Shown here one piece after another: positions 28,227-37,876 of a stretch of DNA of 64,000 bases. The stretch is from Atlantibacter hermannii. Lineage in GTDB: Bacteria > Pseudomonadota > Gammaproteobacteria > Enterobacterales > Enterobacteriaceae. The DNA lies in NCBI GenBank assembly GCA_900635495.1, contig LR134136.1, positions 1,674,001 through 1,738,000 on the forward strand. Reading direction: 5' to 3'. Position 1 is the first letter of the stretch, and the number at the start of each line of letters is the position of its first letter. The notes under the pieces are model-generated. The model was not told the DNA's origin and did no database searches. It was given only the letters and a program-made list of their open reading frames with translations. The translations under genes and the position numbers were made by a program.

Positions 28227-29195
28227 TTAATTATTATTTTCCGCCAGTCCATCAAGGTAGCGTTCCGCATCCAGCGCCGCCATACAGCCGGTACCTGCGG
28301 AAGTGATAGCCTGGCGATAGATGTGGTCCATGACGTCCCCGGCTGCGAAGACGCCCGGTACGCTGGTTTGAGTGGCATTGCCATGGATACCGGACTGCAC
28401 TTTGATATAGCCGTTTTCCAGTTCCAGTTGGCCTTCGAAAATTGCCGTATTCGGGCTGTGACCGATAGCGACGAAAAGACCTGCAACCTCGACAGTTTCA
28501 ATGTTATCGGTATTCAGGGTGTCGCGCAGACGAACGCCGTTAACGCCCATCTGATCGCCGGTCACTTCTTCCAGGGTGCGGTTGGTGTGCAGCACGATAT
28601 TGCCGCTGGCTACTTTATCCATCAAACGCTTGATCAGGATTTTCTCCGCGCGGAAGCTGTCACGGCGGTGAATCAAATGTACTTCGGAGGCGATGTTCGC
28701 CAGATACAGCGCTTCTTCCACCGCAGTGTTACCGCCGCCGATCACCGCGACTTTCTGGTTGCGATAGAAAAAGCCGTCGCAGGTCGCGCAGGCGGAAACG
28801 CCACGGCCTTTGTACGCCTCTTCAGAAGGCAAGCCCAGATAACGCGCTGAAGCGCCTGTGGCGATAATCAACGCGTCGCAAGTGTACTCACCGTTGTCGC
28901 CGAACAAACGGAACGGTTTGTTTTGCACGTCAACTTTATGGATGTGATCAAACAGAATCTCGGTCTCAAACTTGGCGGCATGTTCATGCATGCGTTCCAT
29001 GAGCGCGGGGCCGGTGAGGTCATGCGGGTCGCCAGGCCAGTTTTCCACTTCGGTGGTGGTGGTGAGCTGGCCGCCTTTTTCCATACCGGTAATCAGTACC
29101 GGATTAAGATTCGCGCGCGCCGCATAGACCGCAGCGGTATAGCCAGCAGGGCCGGAGCCTAAAATTAGCAGCTTACTGTGTTTAGCAGTGCCCAT
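28227..29195 (-). CDS. trxB: Thioredoxin reductase
   Basis: An FAD enzyme that reduces thioredoxin with NADPH in the cytoplasm. It is 322 residues (E. coli 321). The FAD motif GSGPAGYTAAVYAARA is near the N-terminus, the redox-active pair is in SACATCDGFF (Cys ~136 and ~139), the NADPH motif is GGGNTAVEEALYL and the second FAD motif is GVFAAGDVMD. Start 29195 (MGTAKHSKLLILG) was chosen over an open extension of nine residues. It is divergent from lrp and upstream of cydDC, a thiol-redox cluster. Confidence 0.97.
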   Translation of the reverse strand: MGTAKHSKLLILGSGPAGYTAAVYAARANLNPVLITGMEKGGQLTTTTEVENWPGDPHDLTGPALMERMHEHAAKFETEILFDHIHKVDVQNKPFRLFGDNGEYTCDALIIATGASARYLGLPSEEAYKGRGVSACATCDGFFYRNQKVAVIGGGNTAVEEALYLANIASEVHLIHRRDSFRAEKILIKRLMDKVASGNIVLHTNRTLEEVTGDQMGVNGVRLRDTLNTDNIETVEVAGLFVAIGHSPNTAIFEGQLELENGYIKVQSGIHGNATQTSVPGVFAAGDVMDHIYRQAITSAGTGCMAALDAERYLDGLAENNN

Positions 29196-29688
29196 GAGAT
29201 CCTCATTATAATTGGCAAACAATGGGCTGGATTGTAGGGAATTTGCCGGGGTAATAAAAGAGTGCAGCGATTTTGTTAACGATATGTGTAATAGCTTTAA
29301 ACAATCTCAGAAACGCAATAAACGCGCTGGCTATTAGCGATACGAATGAAATTCACGTCGATATAAGGTGATAAAATGAGGAATAATCCCCACGCGTAAT
29401 CAATATCTGGCACGTTCTACTAAAAATCGATGTTTTGCTTTGACAATCCCCTGCGCATTTGCGAAAACATTCGAGGAAGAAAAAAGCATTTGCGCGGGTA
29501 GACCCTTTTACCTTCTTCAGCTGATGTGTTTTTACCGGGCAATTGAAATCTACGCATGGTGTGGACAGACGCCATTCGTGATGTCGATTGCTGCCTGACG
29601 GCAACGGGCTTCTCAATATAAGACCCTGGACAATGATGTTGAACGGGTAGTGGCAGGTGTAGGGAAGGAATAGAGAGAGACAATAATA
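29196..29688. other. trxB-lrp intergenic region, including the lrp leader
   Basis: 493 bp between divergent genes. E. coli lrp has a long untranslated leader (about 270 nt) with autoregulatory Lrp sites upstream; this AT-rich region has the right length for the same. I found no convincing small coding frame. Confidence 0.6.
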
Positions 29689-30182
29689 ATGGTAGATAGC
29701 AAGAAGCGCCCAGGCAAAGATCTCGACCGCATCGATCGTAACATTCTTAATGAGCTGCAAAAGGATGGGCGTATTTCCAACGTCGAGCTTTCTAAACGAG
29801 TAGGACTTTCACCGACGCCTTGCCTTGAGCGTGTGCGCCGTCTGGAACGTCAGGGTTTTATTCAGGGCTATACCGCTCTGTTGAATCCGCATTATCTGGA
29901 TGCATCACTTCTGGTTTTCGTTGAGATTACTCTGAATCGCGGCGCCCCGGATGTGTTCGAACAATTTAACGCCGCTGTACAAAAACTTGAAGAAATTCAA
30001 GAATGTCATCTGGTTTCAGGCGATTTCGACTACTTATTGAAAACGCGTGTGCCGGATATGTCTGCTTACCGTAACTGCTGGGTGAAACCTTGCTGCGCCT
30101 GCCGGGCGTAAACGACACGCGTACCTATGTCGTGATGGAAGAGGTTAAACAAAGCAATCGTCTGGTTATTAAGACCCGCTAA
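29689..30182 (+). pseudogene. lrp: Lrp, leucine-responsive regulatory protein (one-base deletion)
   Basis: A global feast/famine regulator that binds DNA as octamers or hexadecamers and senses leucine. The N-terminal helix-turn-helix (RIDRNILNELQKDGRISNVE, then SPTPCLERVRRLE) and RAM domain match E. coli Lrp almost residue for residue. The frame breaks at AA 30073-30074, where AAA is expected in the codon for Lys after MSAYR. Adding one A restores LLGETLLRLPGVND to the end IKTR and gives 164 residues. Uncorrected, the product stops at 30111 and loses the last helix and strands. This is the only deletion among the single-base breaks and hits a very conserved gene, so probably an error. Confidence 0.92.
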
Positions 30183-30238
30183 TGCGGAACAGGTGCAAAT
30201 TCATAGTAATTTGATTACACTCCTGTTAATCCATACAG

Positions 30239-30276
30239 CAGCAGTGCCGGGGCGACCCGGCACTGCTGTCCGTTTT
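30239..30276 (+). terminator. Terminator after lrp with GCGA tetraloop
   Basis: A 13-bp perfect stem CAGCAGTGCCGGG / CCCGGCACTGCTG closed by GCGA, a GNRA tetraloop, followed by TCCGTTTTA. It lies about 57 bp after the lrp stop and ahead of ftsK. Confidence 0.85.
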
Positions 30277-30310
30277 AGCGCTTAGCTCGAAGAACCCTGG
30301 AGAGCCTTTC

Positions 30311-33300
30311 TTGAGCCAGGAATACACTGAAGACAAAGAAGTTACTCTGACGAAGCTGGATAGCGGTCGCCGACTCCTCGAAGCTTTGCTCATTCTTGTT
30401 GCCCTTTTCGCCGTCTGGTTGATGGCGGCATTACTCAGTTTCAATCCTTCCGATCCCAGCTGGTCGCAAACGGCCCTGGCATGAGCCTATTCATAACCTG
30501 GGCGGCGCGCCTGGCGCGTGGCTGGCGGATACGCTGTTCTTTATATTCGGTATCATGGCCTATACGTTGCCAGTGATGATGATTGGCGGATGCTGGTTTG
30601 CCTGGCGCCATCGTGCGAATGAGGATTACATCGATTATTTCGCCGTTGCGCTGCGTCTCATCGGCGTTCTCCGCGTTAATACTCACTTCCTGTGGCCTGG
30701 CGGCCATTAACGCCGATGATATCTGGTATTTTGCCTCCGGCGGCGTGTTGGGAAGTTTGCTGAGTACGGCAATGATGCCGCTGTTGAACAGCAGTGGTGG
30801 AACCCTCGCGCTGCTGTGCGTATGGGCCGCCGGTCTGACGCTGTTTACCGGTTGGTCATGGGTGGGTATTGCTGAAAAAATTGGCAATGTGGTGTTAAGC
30901 GTGTTGACCTTCGCCACTAACCGTACCCGCCGTGACAATACCTGGCAGGACGACGATGAATATGAAGACGAGTATGACGACGACCATGAAGAGGTCGACG
31001 TTAAAGAGTCTCGTCGTGCACGCATTCTGCGCGGCGCGCTGGCTCGTCGGAAACGTCTGGCGGAAAAATTCGCGAATCCGGTGGCCCGTCACACTGACGC
31101 AGCCCTGTTCTCCGGTAAGCGAATGGATGAGCCGGACAATGTGCAATACCGCGCGAGTGGCGTGGGTGTTGATATCGACCCGGACGATGTGCTGTTCTCA
31201 GGCCAAAAAGCCTTAACCCCGGAAGATGAAATCGATCCTTTGCTGAGCGGTTATTCAGTGGTGCCGACCGGCGCGCCTGCTGCGACCCAACCCGTTGCAC
31301 CGGTTGCGCCAACGACGCCGCAACCCGTGCAGTATACCGCCGCACCTCAGCCTGAAGCGCCTGTGGTTGAGTGGCAGGCTGCGCCAACCACTCAGACGCC
31401 GGATGCGACCATCGCGCCTGCGCCAGAGCATTATGAGCCTGCGCCCGTTGCCCAGGATCCGATGCACTATCAGCCGTATCCTGATGAGCCTCCAGCGCCT
31501 CAGCAACCTGCGGAAGGGTGGCCGGAAGAAAACGCACCGTATTACCCACCTCATGCTACGTCGGATGCAGCACCGGTAGCGCCTGAGCCAGTGGTAGAAG
31601 AAGTCAAACATACCCGCCCACCGCTTTATTATTTCGAAGAAGTGGAAGAGAAGCGCGCTCGCGAGCGTGAGCAGCTGGCTGCGTGGTATCAGCCCATCCC
31701 GGAACCGATCGATTCGCTGCATAACAGCCCGCCTGCCAGCGAACCGAAGCCTGCCGTTACGCCATCAATGCCCGTTGATAACGTGACGCCGCCGGATATC
31801 TCACAGGTTGCTCCAACGGTGAAGGCCGCAGCGCAGGCCGCGTCCGCCGCCGCGTTTACGCCGGTATTCAGTATTGCTACTGATGCGCCGCGTGCGCAGG
31901 TGAAAGAAGGTATTGGTCCGCAACTGCCGCGGCCAAACCGCGTACGGGTGCCGACCCGTCGTGAACTGGCTTCATATGGTATTAAGCTGCCTTCTCAGCG
32001 AATGGCGGAACAGCAGGCGCGTCATGCGCAGCAGCCGCTGACGGACGATGAGGCAGACGCGCAGCAGCAAAACGAACTGGCACGTCAGTTTATGGCGCAG
32101 CAGCAACAGCGTTATCAGGATGAAGACGTTGCCTCACAGGTCACTGATGAGATTGACCTTGAGCAGGAAGCGCTTTCGCGCCAGTTTGCTGCACAGCAAC
32201 AGCAGCGTTATGCCGGTGAGCAGCCGTCTGGTGCGATGCCGTTCTCACTGGATGATTTCTCGCCAATTAAAGCGTTGGTTGACGATGGCCCGAGCGAGCC
32301 GCTGTTTATGCCAAGCCCGGTTGCCGACGAGCCGCAGCAGCCAGTGCATCAACAGCCGCAGCCGTATGCCGCGCCGGTACAACCTCAACAGCCAGTGCAT
32401 CAACAGCCGCAGCCGTATGCCGCGCCGGTACAACCGCAGCAACCAGTGCATCAACAGCCACAGCCTTATGCCGCGCCGGTACAACCGCAGCAGCCGATGC
32501 ATCAGCAACCGCAGCAAGCCGAACCGCCGCGTGACAGTCTGCTTCATCCGCTGTTAATGCGTAACGGTGACAGTACGCCCCGGCAAAGACCTACCACGCC
32601 GCTGCCATCACTGGATTTACTTACGCCGCCACCCGCGGAAGTGGAACCGGTCGATACCTTCGCGCTTGAACAAATGGCGCGTCTGGTCGAGGCGCGTCTG
32701 GCTGATTTCAGAATTAAAGCTGATGTCGTAAATTACTCACCTGGCCCGGTGATCACCCGGTTTGAACTCAACCTCGCACCTGGGGTGAAAGCCGCACGAA
32801 TTTCCAATTTGTCTCGCGATTTGGCGCGTTCACTTTCTACGGTCGCGGTGCGCGTGGTGGAAGTTATCCCCGGCAAACCTTATGTCGGGCTGGAATTGCC
32901 GAATAAAAAACGTCAGACGGTTTATCTGCGTGAAGTGCTGGATAACGCTAAATTCCGTGAGAACCCGTCGCCGTTAACCGTCGTGTTAGGCAAAGATATT
33001 GCCGGCGAACCGGTTGTCGCCGATCTGGCGAAAATGCCGCATCTGCTGGTGGCAGGGACAACCGGCTCTGGTAAATCCGTTGGGGTCAACGCGATGATCC
33101 TCAGCATGCTTTACAAAGCGACGCCGGAAGAAGTCCGCTTTATCATGATCGACCCCAAAATGCTGGAACTGTCGGTCTACGAAGGTATTCCACATCTGTT
33201 AACCGAAGTGGTTACCGACATGAAAGACGCCGCCAATGCATTGCGCTGGAGCGTCAATGAAATGGAGCGGCGCTATAAACTGATGTCGGCGCTGGGCGTA

Positions 33301-34074
33301 CGTAACCTTGCCGGTTATAACGAAAAAATCCTTGAAGCCGAACGTATGGGCCGTCCAATTCCGGATCCATATTGGAAACCGGGCGACAGCATGGATGCGA
33401 CTCATCCGGTACTGGAAAAACTGCCGTATATCGTGGTGCTGGTGGATGAATTCGCCGACCTGATGATGACGGTCGGGAAAAAGGTGGAAGAGCTGATTGC
33501 CCGGCTGGCGCAAAAAGCGCGTGCCGCTGGCATTCACCTGGTATTGGCGACCCAGCGTCCTTCTGTGGATGTGATTACCGGCCTGATTAAGGCCAACATC
33601 CCAACGCGTATCGCGTTTACCGTTTCAAGTAAAATCGACTCCCGCACTATTCTCGATCAGGGGGGCGCAGAATCGCTGTTAGGCATGGGCGATATGCTCT
33701 ACTCCGGGCCAAACTCCACTAACCCGGTGCGTGTTCACGGCGCGTTTGTCCGTGACCAGGAAGTCCATGCGGTGGTTCAGGACTGGAAAGCACGTGGTCG
33801 TCCGCAATATGTCGCCGGCATAACGTCCGACAGTGAAAGCGAAGGCGGAGGCGCAGGTCTTGATGCCGGTGAGGAGCTGGATCCGTTGTTCGATCAGGCG
33901 GTTTCCTTCGTGGTTGAGAAGCGTAAAGCCTCAATTTCCGGCGTACAGCGTCAGTTCCGTATAGGCTACAACCGTGCAGCGCGCATCATCGAGCAGATGG
34001 AAATGCAGGGTATCGTTAGCGAACAGGGGCACAACGGCAATCGCGAAGTGCTGGCACCGCCGCCATTTGATTAA
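30311..34074 (+). pseudogene. ftsK: FtsK, DNA translocase of the divisome (two frameshifts near the N-terminus)
   Basis: An essential divisome protein: the four-helix N-terminus anchors it at the septum and the C-terminal motor pumps DNA toward dif and activates XerCD. A TTG start (SQEYTEDKEVTLTKL follows) with GGAG upstream matches E. coli. Extra bases at CCC 30474-30476 and CC 30671-30672 break the membrane domain; from 30583 on the frame is open to the end. Corrected, the protein is 1253 residues (E. coli 1329), the difference lying in the Pro/Gln linker. The motor has TTGSGKSVGVNAM (Walker A) and VVLVDEFADLM; the gamma domain (SISGVQRQFRIGYNRAARII) reads KOPS. Because FtsK N-terminus is essential, the breaks are almost surely errors. 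Confidence 0.92.
32338..32517 (+). repeat. 51-bp tandem repeat in the ftsK linker
   Basis: Three full copies (32338-32388, 32389-32439, 32440-32490) and a partial fourth, each encoding QPVHQQPQPYAAPVQPQ. The copies are nearly identical at the DNA level, with synonymous third-position changes. Repeats multiple of three keep the frame; the linker of FtsK is known to vary in length and repeat number between strains and species. Confidence 0.92.
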
Positions 34075-34079
34075 ATAAC

Positions 34080-34100
34080 GCCCCCTTGTTTCGGGGGCAT
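34080..34100 (+). terminator. Possible weak terminator after ftsK
   Basis: GCCCCC / GGGGGC stem with a 7-base loop right after the ftsK stop, but followed by ATTACC rather than a T-run, so strong termination is doubtful. Confidence 0.45.
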
Positions 34101-34234
34101 TACCGTTCTGTGCAAAGATCGGTAAAGAGCTGGAAAATCAGCTTTTTCTTCTTTCGGGAATGATGTAGCCAGCGCTACAGTTAACGACACCTGTTGCCCG
34201 TGTCGGGCCTGGCGCATGTTGAGGAATCACAAAA

Positions 34235-34846
34235 ATGAAAAAAATTGCAATGACCTGCGCGCTTGTTGCGGCGTTTGCCACCAGCTCGGTTTGGGCGGAT
34301 GCGGCGAGCGATTTAAAGAGTCGTCTGGATAAAGTTGGCAGCTTCCACGCCAGCTTTACGCAGAAAGTTACAGACGGCAGCGGCGCTGCGGTTCAGGAAG
34401 GACAGGGCGATTTATGGGTCAAGCGCCCCAATTTATTTAACTGGCATATGACTCAGCCGGATGAGAGCGTACTGGTTTCTGACGGCAAAACGCTGTGGTT
34501 TTATAATCCATTTGTAGAGCAGGCAAGCGCGACCTGGCTGAAAGATGCCACGGGTAACACGCCGTTTATGCTGATTGCCCGCAACCAGGCGAGCGACTGG
34601 CAGCAGTACAACATCAAGCAAAGCGGCAACGACTTTGTGCTGACGCCGAAAACCAGCGCGGGTAACCTGAAGCAATTTACCATTAATGTCAGCCCGGACG
34701 GTACGATCCATCAGTTCAGCGCCGTTGAGCAAGACGATCAGCGCAGCAGCTATCAGCTGAAATCCCAGCAGAATGGCGCGGTTGATATGAGCAAGTTTAC
34801 GTTCACGCCGCCGCAAGGCGTGACGGTGGACGACCAACGTAAATAG
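34235..34846 (+). CDS. lolA: LolA, periplasmic lipoprotein carrier
   Basis: Carries outer-membrane lipoproteins from the LolCDE complex across the periplasm to LolB. It is 203 residues, as in E. coli. A signal peptide ends SSVWA after residue 21, giving mature DAASDLKSRL. The hydrophobic cavity fold is supported by long identical runs such as VQEGQGDLWVKRPNLFNW and GNTPFMLIARNQ. It lies 160 bp after ftsK and 8 bp before rarA, as in E. coli. Confidence 0.97.
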   Translation: MKKIAMTCALVAAFATSSVWADAASDLKSRLDKVGSFHASFTQKVTDGSGAAVQEGQGDLWVKRPNLFNWHMTQPDESVLVSDGKTLWFYNPFVEQASATWLKDATGNTPFMLIARNQASDWQQYNIKQSGNDFVLTPKTSAGNLKQFTINVSPDGTIHQFSAVEQDDQRSSYQLKSQQNGAVDMSKFTFTPPQGVTVDDQRK

Positions 34847-34854
34847 AGGTGTGA

Positions 34855-36198
34855 GTGAGTAACCTGTCGCTCGACTTTTCTGACAACGCTTTCCAACCTC
34901 TGGCCGCACGTATGCGGCCAGAAAATTTAGCGCAGTATATCGGGCAGCAGCATCTACTCGCTCCCGGCAAACCATTGCCACGCGCCATTGAGGCCGGGCA
35001 TTTGCATTCGATGATCCTCTGGGGGCCGCCCGGTACGGGTAAAACCACACTTGCCGAAGTGATTGGCCGTTATGCGAATGCCGATATTGAGCGCATTTCT
35101 GCGGTCACCTCCGGCGTTAAAGAGATCCGCGAGGCGATTGAGCGGGCAAGGCAGAATCGCAATGCGGGACGGCGTACGATCCTGTTTGTCGATGAAGTCC
35201 ACCGGTTTAATAAAAGTCAACAGGATGCGTTTTTGCCGCATATTGAAGACGGCACGATCACGTTTATCGGCGCGACCACTGAAAACCCTTCCTTTGAACT
35301 TAACTCAGCGCTGTTATCCCGGGCGCGTGTTTACCTTTTAAAATCCCTGACTGCAGACGATATCGAACAGGTATTAATTCAGGCGATGAGTGACGCTAAG
35401 CGCGGATACGGCGGGCAGGACATCGTATTGCCGGACGACACGCGTCGGTCAATTGCCGAGCTGGTTAATGGTGACGCCCGTCGGGCGCTTAACACGCTGG
35501 AAATGATGGCAGATATGGCCGAGGCCGATGCATCAGGTAAGCGTATTCTGAAAGCAGAATTGCTCACCGAGATCGCCGGTGAACGCAGCGCACGTTTCGA
35601 TAACAAAGGCGATCGTTTTTACGATCTGATTTCCGCGCTGCATAAATCCGTGCGCGGTTCCTCACCGGATGCCGCTCTGTACTGGTATGCCCGTATTATT
35701 ACGGCGGGGGGCGACCCGCTCTACGTCGCGCGCCGATGCCTCGCGATTGCTTCGGAAGATGTCGGTAATGCCGATCCCCGCGCTATGCAGGTGGCGATTT
35801 CCGCCTGGGATTGCTTTACGCGCGTCGGGCCGGCGGAAGGGGAACGGGCGATTGCGCAAGCGATTGTTTACCTGGCTTGTGCGCCAAAAAGTAATGCCGT
35901 CTACACCGCCTTCAAAGCCGCGCTTTCTGATGCGCGCGACCGTCCTGATTATGATGTTCCCGCCCACCTGCGTAACGCGCCAACGAAGCTCATGAAAGAG
36001 ATGGGTTACGGCGACGAGTATCGTTATGCGCATGATGAGCCGAATGCCTATGCTGCCGGCGAAGTCTATTTTCCTCCTGAAATGGCACAAACACGCTATT
36101 ACCGACCAACAAACAGAGGTCTTGAGGGGAAAATTGGCGAAAAGCTCGCCTGGCTTACTGAACAGGATCAGAAAAGCCCCACAAAACGCTACCGCTAA
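34855..36198 (+). CDS. rarA: RarA (MgsA), replication-associated recombination AAA+ ATPase
   Basis: A clamp-loader-like AAA+ ATPase that acts at stalled forks and at single-stranded DNA with SSB. It is 447 residues, as in E. coli, with a GTG start (SNLSLDFSDN follows). Walker A GPPGTGKT is at 57-64, Walker B ILFVDEVHRF, sensor 1 ATTENPSFELN, arginine finger SRAR. A C-terminal tetramerisation domain follows (AGGDPLYVARRCLAIASEDVG). Eight bp after lolA, so likely co-transcribed. Confidence 0.96.
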   Translation: MSNLSLDFSDNAFQPLAARMRPENLAQYIGQQHLLAPGKPLPRAIEAGHLHSMILWGPPGTGKTTLAEVIGRYANADIERISAVTSGVKEIREAIERARQNRNAGRRTILFVDEVHRFNKSQQDAFLPHIEDGTITFIGATTENPSFELNSALLSRARVYLLKSLTADDIEQVLIQAMSDAKRGYGGQDIVLPDDTRRSIAELVNGDARRALNTLEMMADMAEADASGKRILKAELLTEIAGERSARFDNKGDRFYDLISALHKSVRGSSPDAALYWYARIITAGGDPLYVARRCLAIASEDVGNADPRAMQVAISAWDCFTRVGPAEGERAIAQAIVYLACAPKSNAVYTAFKAALSDARDRPDYDVPAHLRNAPTKLMKEMGYGDEYRYAHDEPNAYAAGEVYFPPEMAQTRYYRPTNRGLEGKIGEKLAWLTEQDQKSPTKRYR

Positions 36199-36288
36199 TG
36201 CGGGCGTTGCGGTAAGGTTATCAGGCGTATAGGTGGCCGCAGGCTGTGGTCACTTTCTCCTTTTCAATTCGATAAGCACAGGATAAGC

Positions 36289-37581
36289 ATGCTCGATCCC
36301 AATCTGCTGCGTACCGAGCCAGACGCAGTCGCAGAAAAACTGGCACGCCGGGGCTTTAAGCTGGACGTAGATAAGCTGCGCGCTCTCGAAGAGCGTCGTA
36401 AAGTTTTGCAGGTCAATACCGAAAATCTGCAGGCTGAGCGTAACTCGCGATCGAAATCCATCGGCCAGGCGAAAGCGCGTGGGGAAGATATCGAGCCGCT
36501 GCGCCTGGAAGTGAATAAACTGGGCGAAGAGCTGGAAGCGGCGAAAGCCGAACTGGAAACGTTACTGACCGAAATTCGCGATATCGCGCTGGCTATTCCT
36601 AACATTCCGGACGACAGCGTTCCGGTAGGCAAGGACGAGCACGATAACGTTGAAGTCAGCCGTTGGGGTACCCCTCGCCAGTTCGATTTCGAAATCCGCG
36701 ACCACGTTACGCTCGGTGAAATGCATGGCGGACTGGATTTCGCTAATGCGGTGAAACTGACCGGTTCGCGCTTTGTGGTGATGAAAGGCCAGATCGCCCG
36801 TCTGCATCGCGCGCTGGCGCAGTTTATGCTGGATCTTCATACCGAAGAGCACGGCTATAGCGAAAACTATGTGCCTTATCTGGTAAACCACGCCACGCTG
36901 TACGGAACCGGGCAATTGCCGAAATTCGCTGGCGACCTGTTCCACACCAGACCGCTGGAAGAAGAAGCGGACAGCAGCAACTATGCGCTGATCCCGACGG
37001 CGGAAGTGCCGTTGACCAACCTGGTGCGTGATGAAATTCTGGAAGAGGAATCACTGCCGCTGCGTATGACTGCGCACACGCCGTGTTTCCGCTCCGAAGC
37101 GGGCTCCTATGGTCGTGATACACGTGGTCTGATCCGTATGCACCAGTTTGATAAAGTTGAGATGGTGCAGATCGTTCGTCCGGAAGATTCCATGGACGCG
37201 CTGGAAGAGATGACCGGCCATGCCGAGAAGGTCCTACAGTTGCTGGGCCTGCCGTATCGTAAAGTGCTGCTGTGCACCGGTGATATGGGTTTTGGTGCCT
37301 GCAAAACTTACGATCTGGAAGTGTGGGTACCGGCACAGGATACCTATCGTGAAATCTCTTCCTGCTCTAACGTATGGGATTTCCAGGCTCGCCGCATGCA
37401 GGCGCGCTGCCGTACTAAAACTGACAAGAAACCGCGTCTGGTGCATACCCTGAACGGGTCCGGTTTGGCAGTTGGGCGTACGCTGGTTGCGGTCATGGAA
37501 AACTATCAGCAAGCAGACGGTCGTATTGCGATCCCTGAGGTGCTGAAGCCTTACATGAAAGGTCTGGAATACATTGGGTGA
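36289..37581 (+). CDS. serS: Seryl-tRNA synthetase
   Basis: Charges tRNA-Ser and tRNA-Sec with serine. It is 430 residues, as in E. coli. The N-terminal antiparallel coiled-coil arm (residues ~27-105) contacts the long variable arm of tRNA-Ser. The class II core shows motif 2 (CFRSEAGSYGRDTRGLIRMH) and motif 3 (GSGLAVGRTLVAVMEN). It has its own upstream gap of 90 bp and a strong terminator downstream. Confidence 0.98.
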   Translation: MLDPNLLRTEPDAVAEKLARRGFKLDVDKLRALEERRKVLQVNTENLQAERNSRSKSIGQAKARGEDIEPLRLEVNKLGEELEAAKAELETLLTEIRDIALAIPNIPDDSVPVGKDEHDNVEVSRWGTPRQFDFEIRDHVTLGEMHGGLDFANAVKLTGSRFVVMKGQIARLHRALAQFMLDLHTEEHGYSENYVPYLVNHATLYGTGQLPKFAGDLFHTRPLEEEADSSNYALIPTAEVPLTNLVRDEILEEESLPLRMTAHTPCFRSEAGSYGRDTRGLIRMHQFDKVEMVQIVRPEDSMDALEEMTGHAEKVLQLLGLPYRKVLLCTGDMGFGACKTYDLEVWVPAQDTYREISSCSNVWDFQARRMQARCRTKTDKKPRLVHTLNGSGLAVGRTLVAVMENYQQADGRIAIPEVLKPYMKGLEYIG

Positions 37582-37601
37582 TTGCCCATCACTTTCTGAT
37601 T

Positions 37602-37625
37602 AAAGCGCCTCCGGGCGCTTTTTTT
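37602..37625 (+). terminator. Terminator after serS
   Basis: AAAGCGCC / GGGCGCTTT stem with TCC loop, followed by seven Ts. Confidence 0.88.
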
Positions 37626-37876
37626 ATGCCCGCTCTGACGCAAAAAACATCCTGCGGCTTCGATGAAATTTTTCGACTGAATTCTGACGTTAGCCATTTT
37701 AAATAAATAATAAAATCATATTGTTGATTTCAATGTTTCGCTGTTTACCGGTCGGCTAAATGAATAACTTATATCGACATGGATAAAAGACCTTTTCGCA
37801 TTTCAGATGCCGATTGACTTTGTTTTTGCTGGTGGCATGATGCGCGTGAATTTTGAACTTCCTCACGGTTTGATCC

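Noticed and set aside
31000..31560. Minus-strand frames opposite the ftsK linker
   Set aside because: Low-complexity Arg-rich translations caused by the Pro/Gln/Ala codons of the linker.
32338..32517. Tandem repeat as a possible CRISPR array
   Set aside because: The 51-bp units are directly adjacent with no spacers and are in frame within ftsK.
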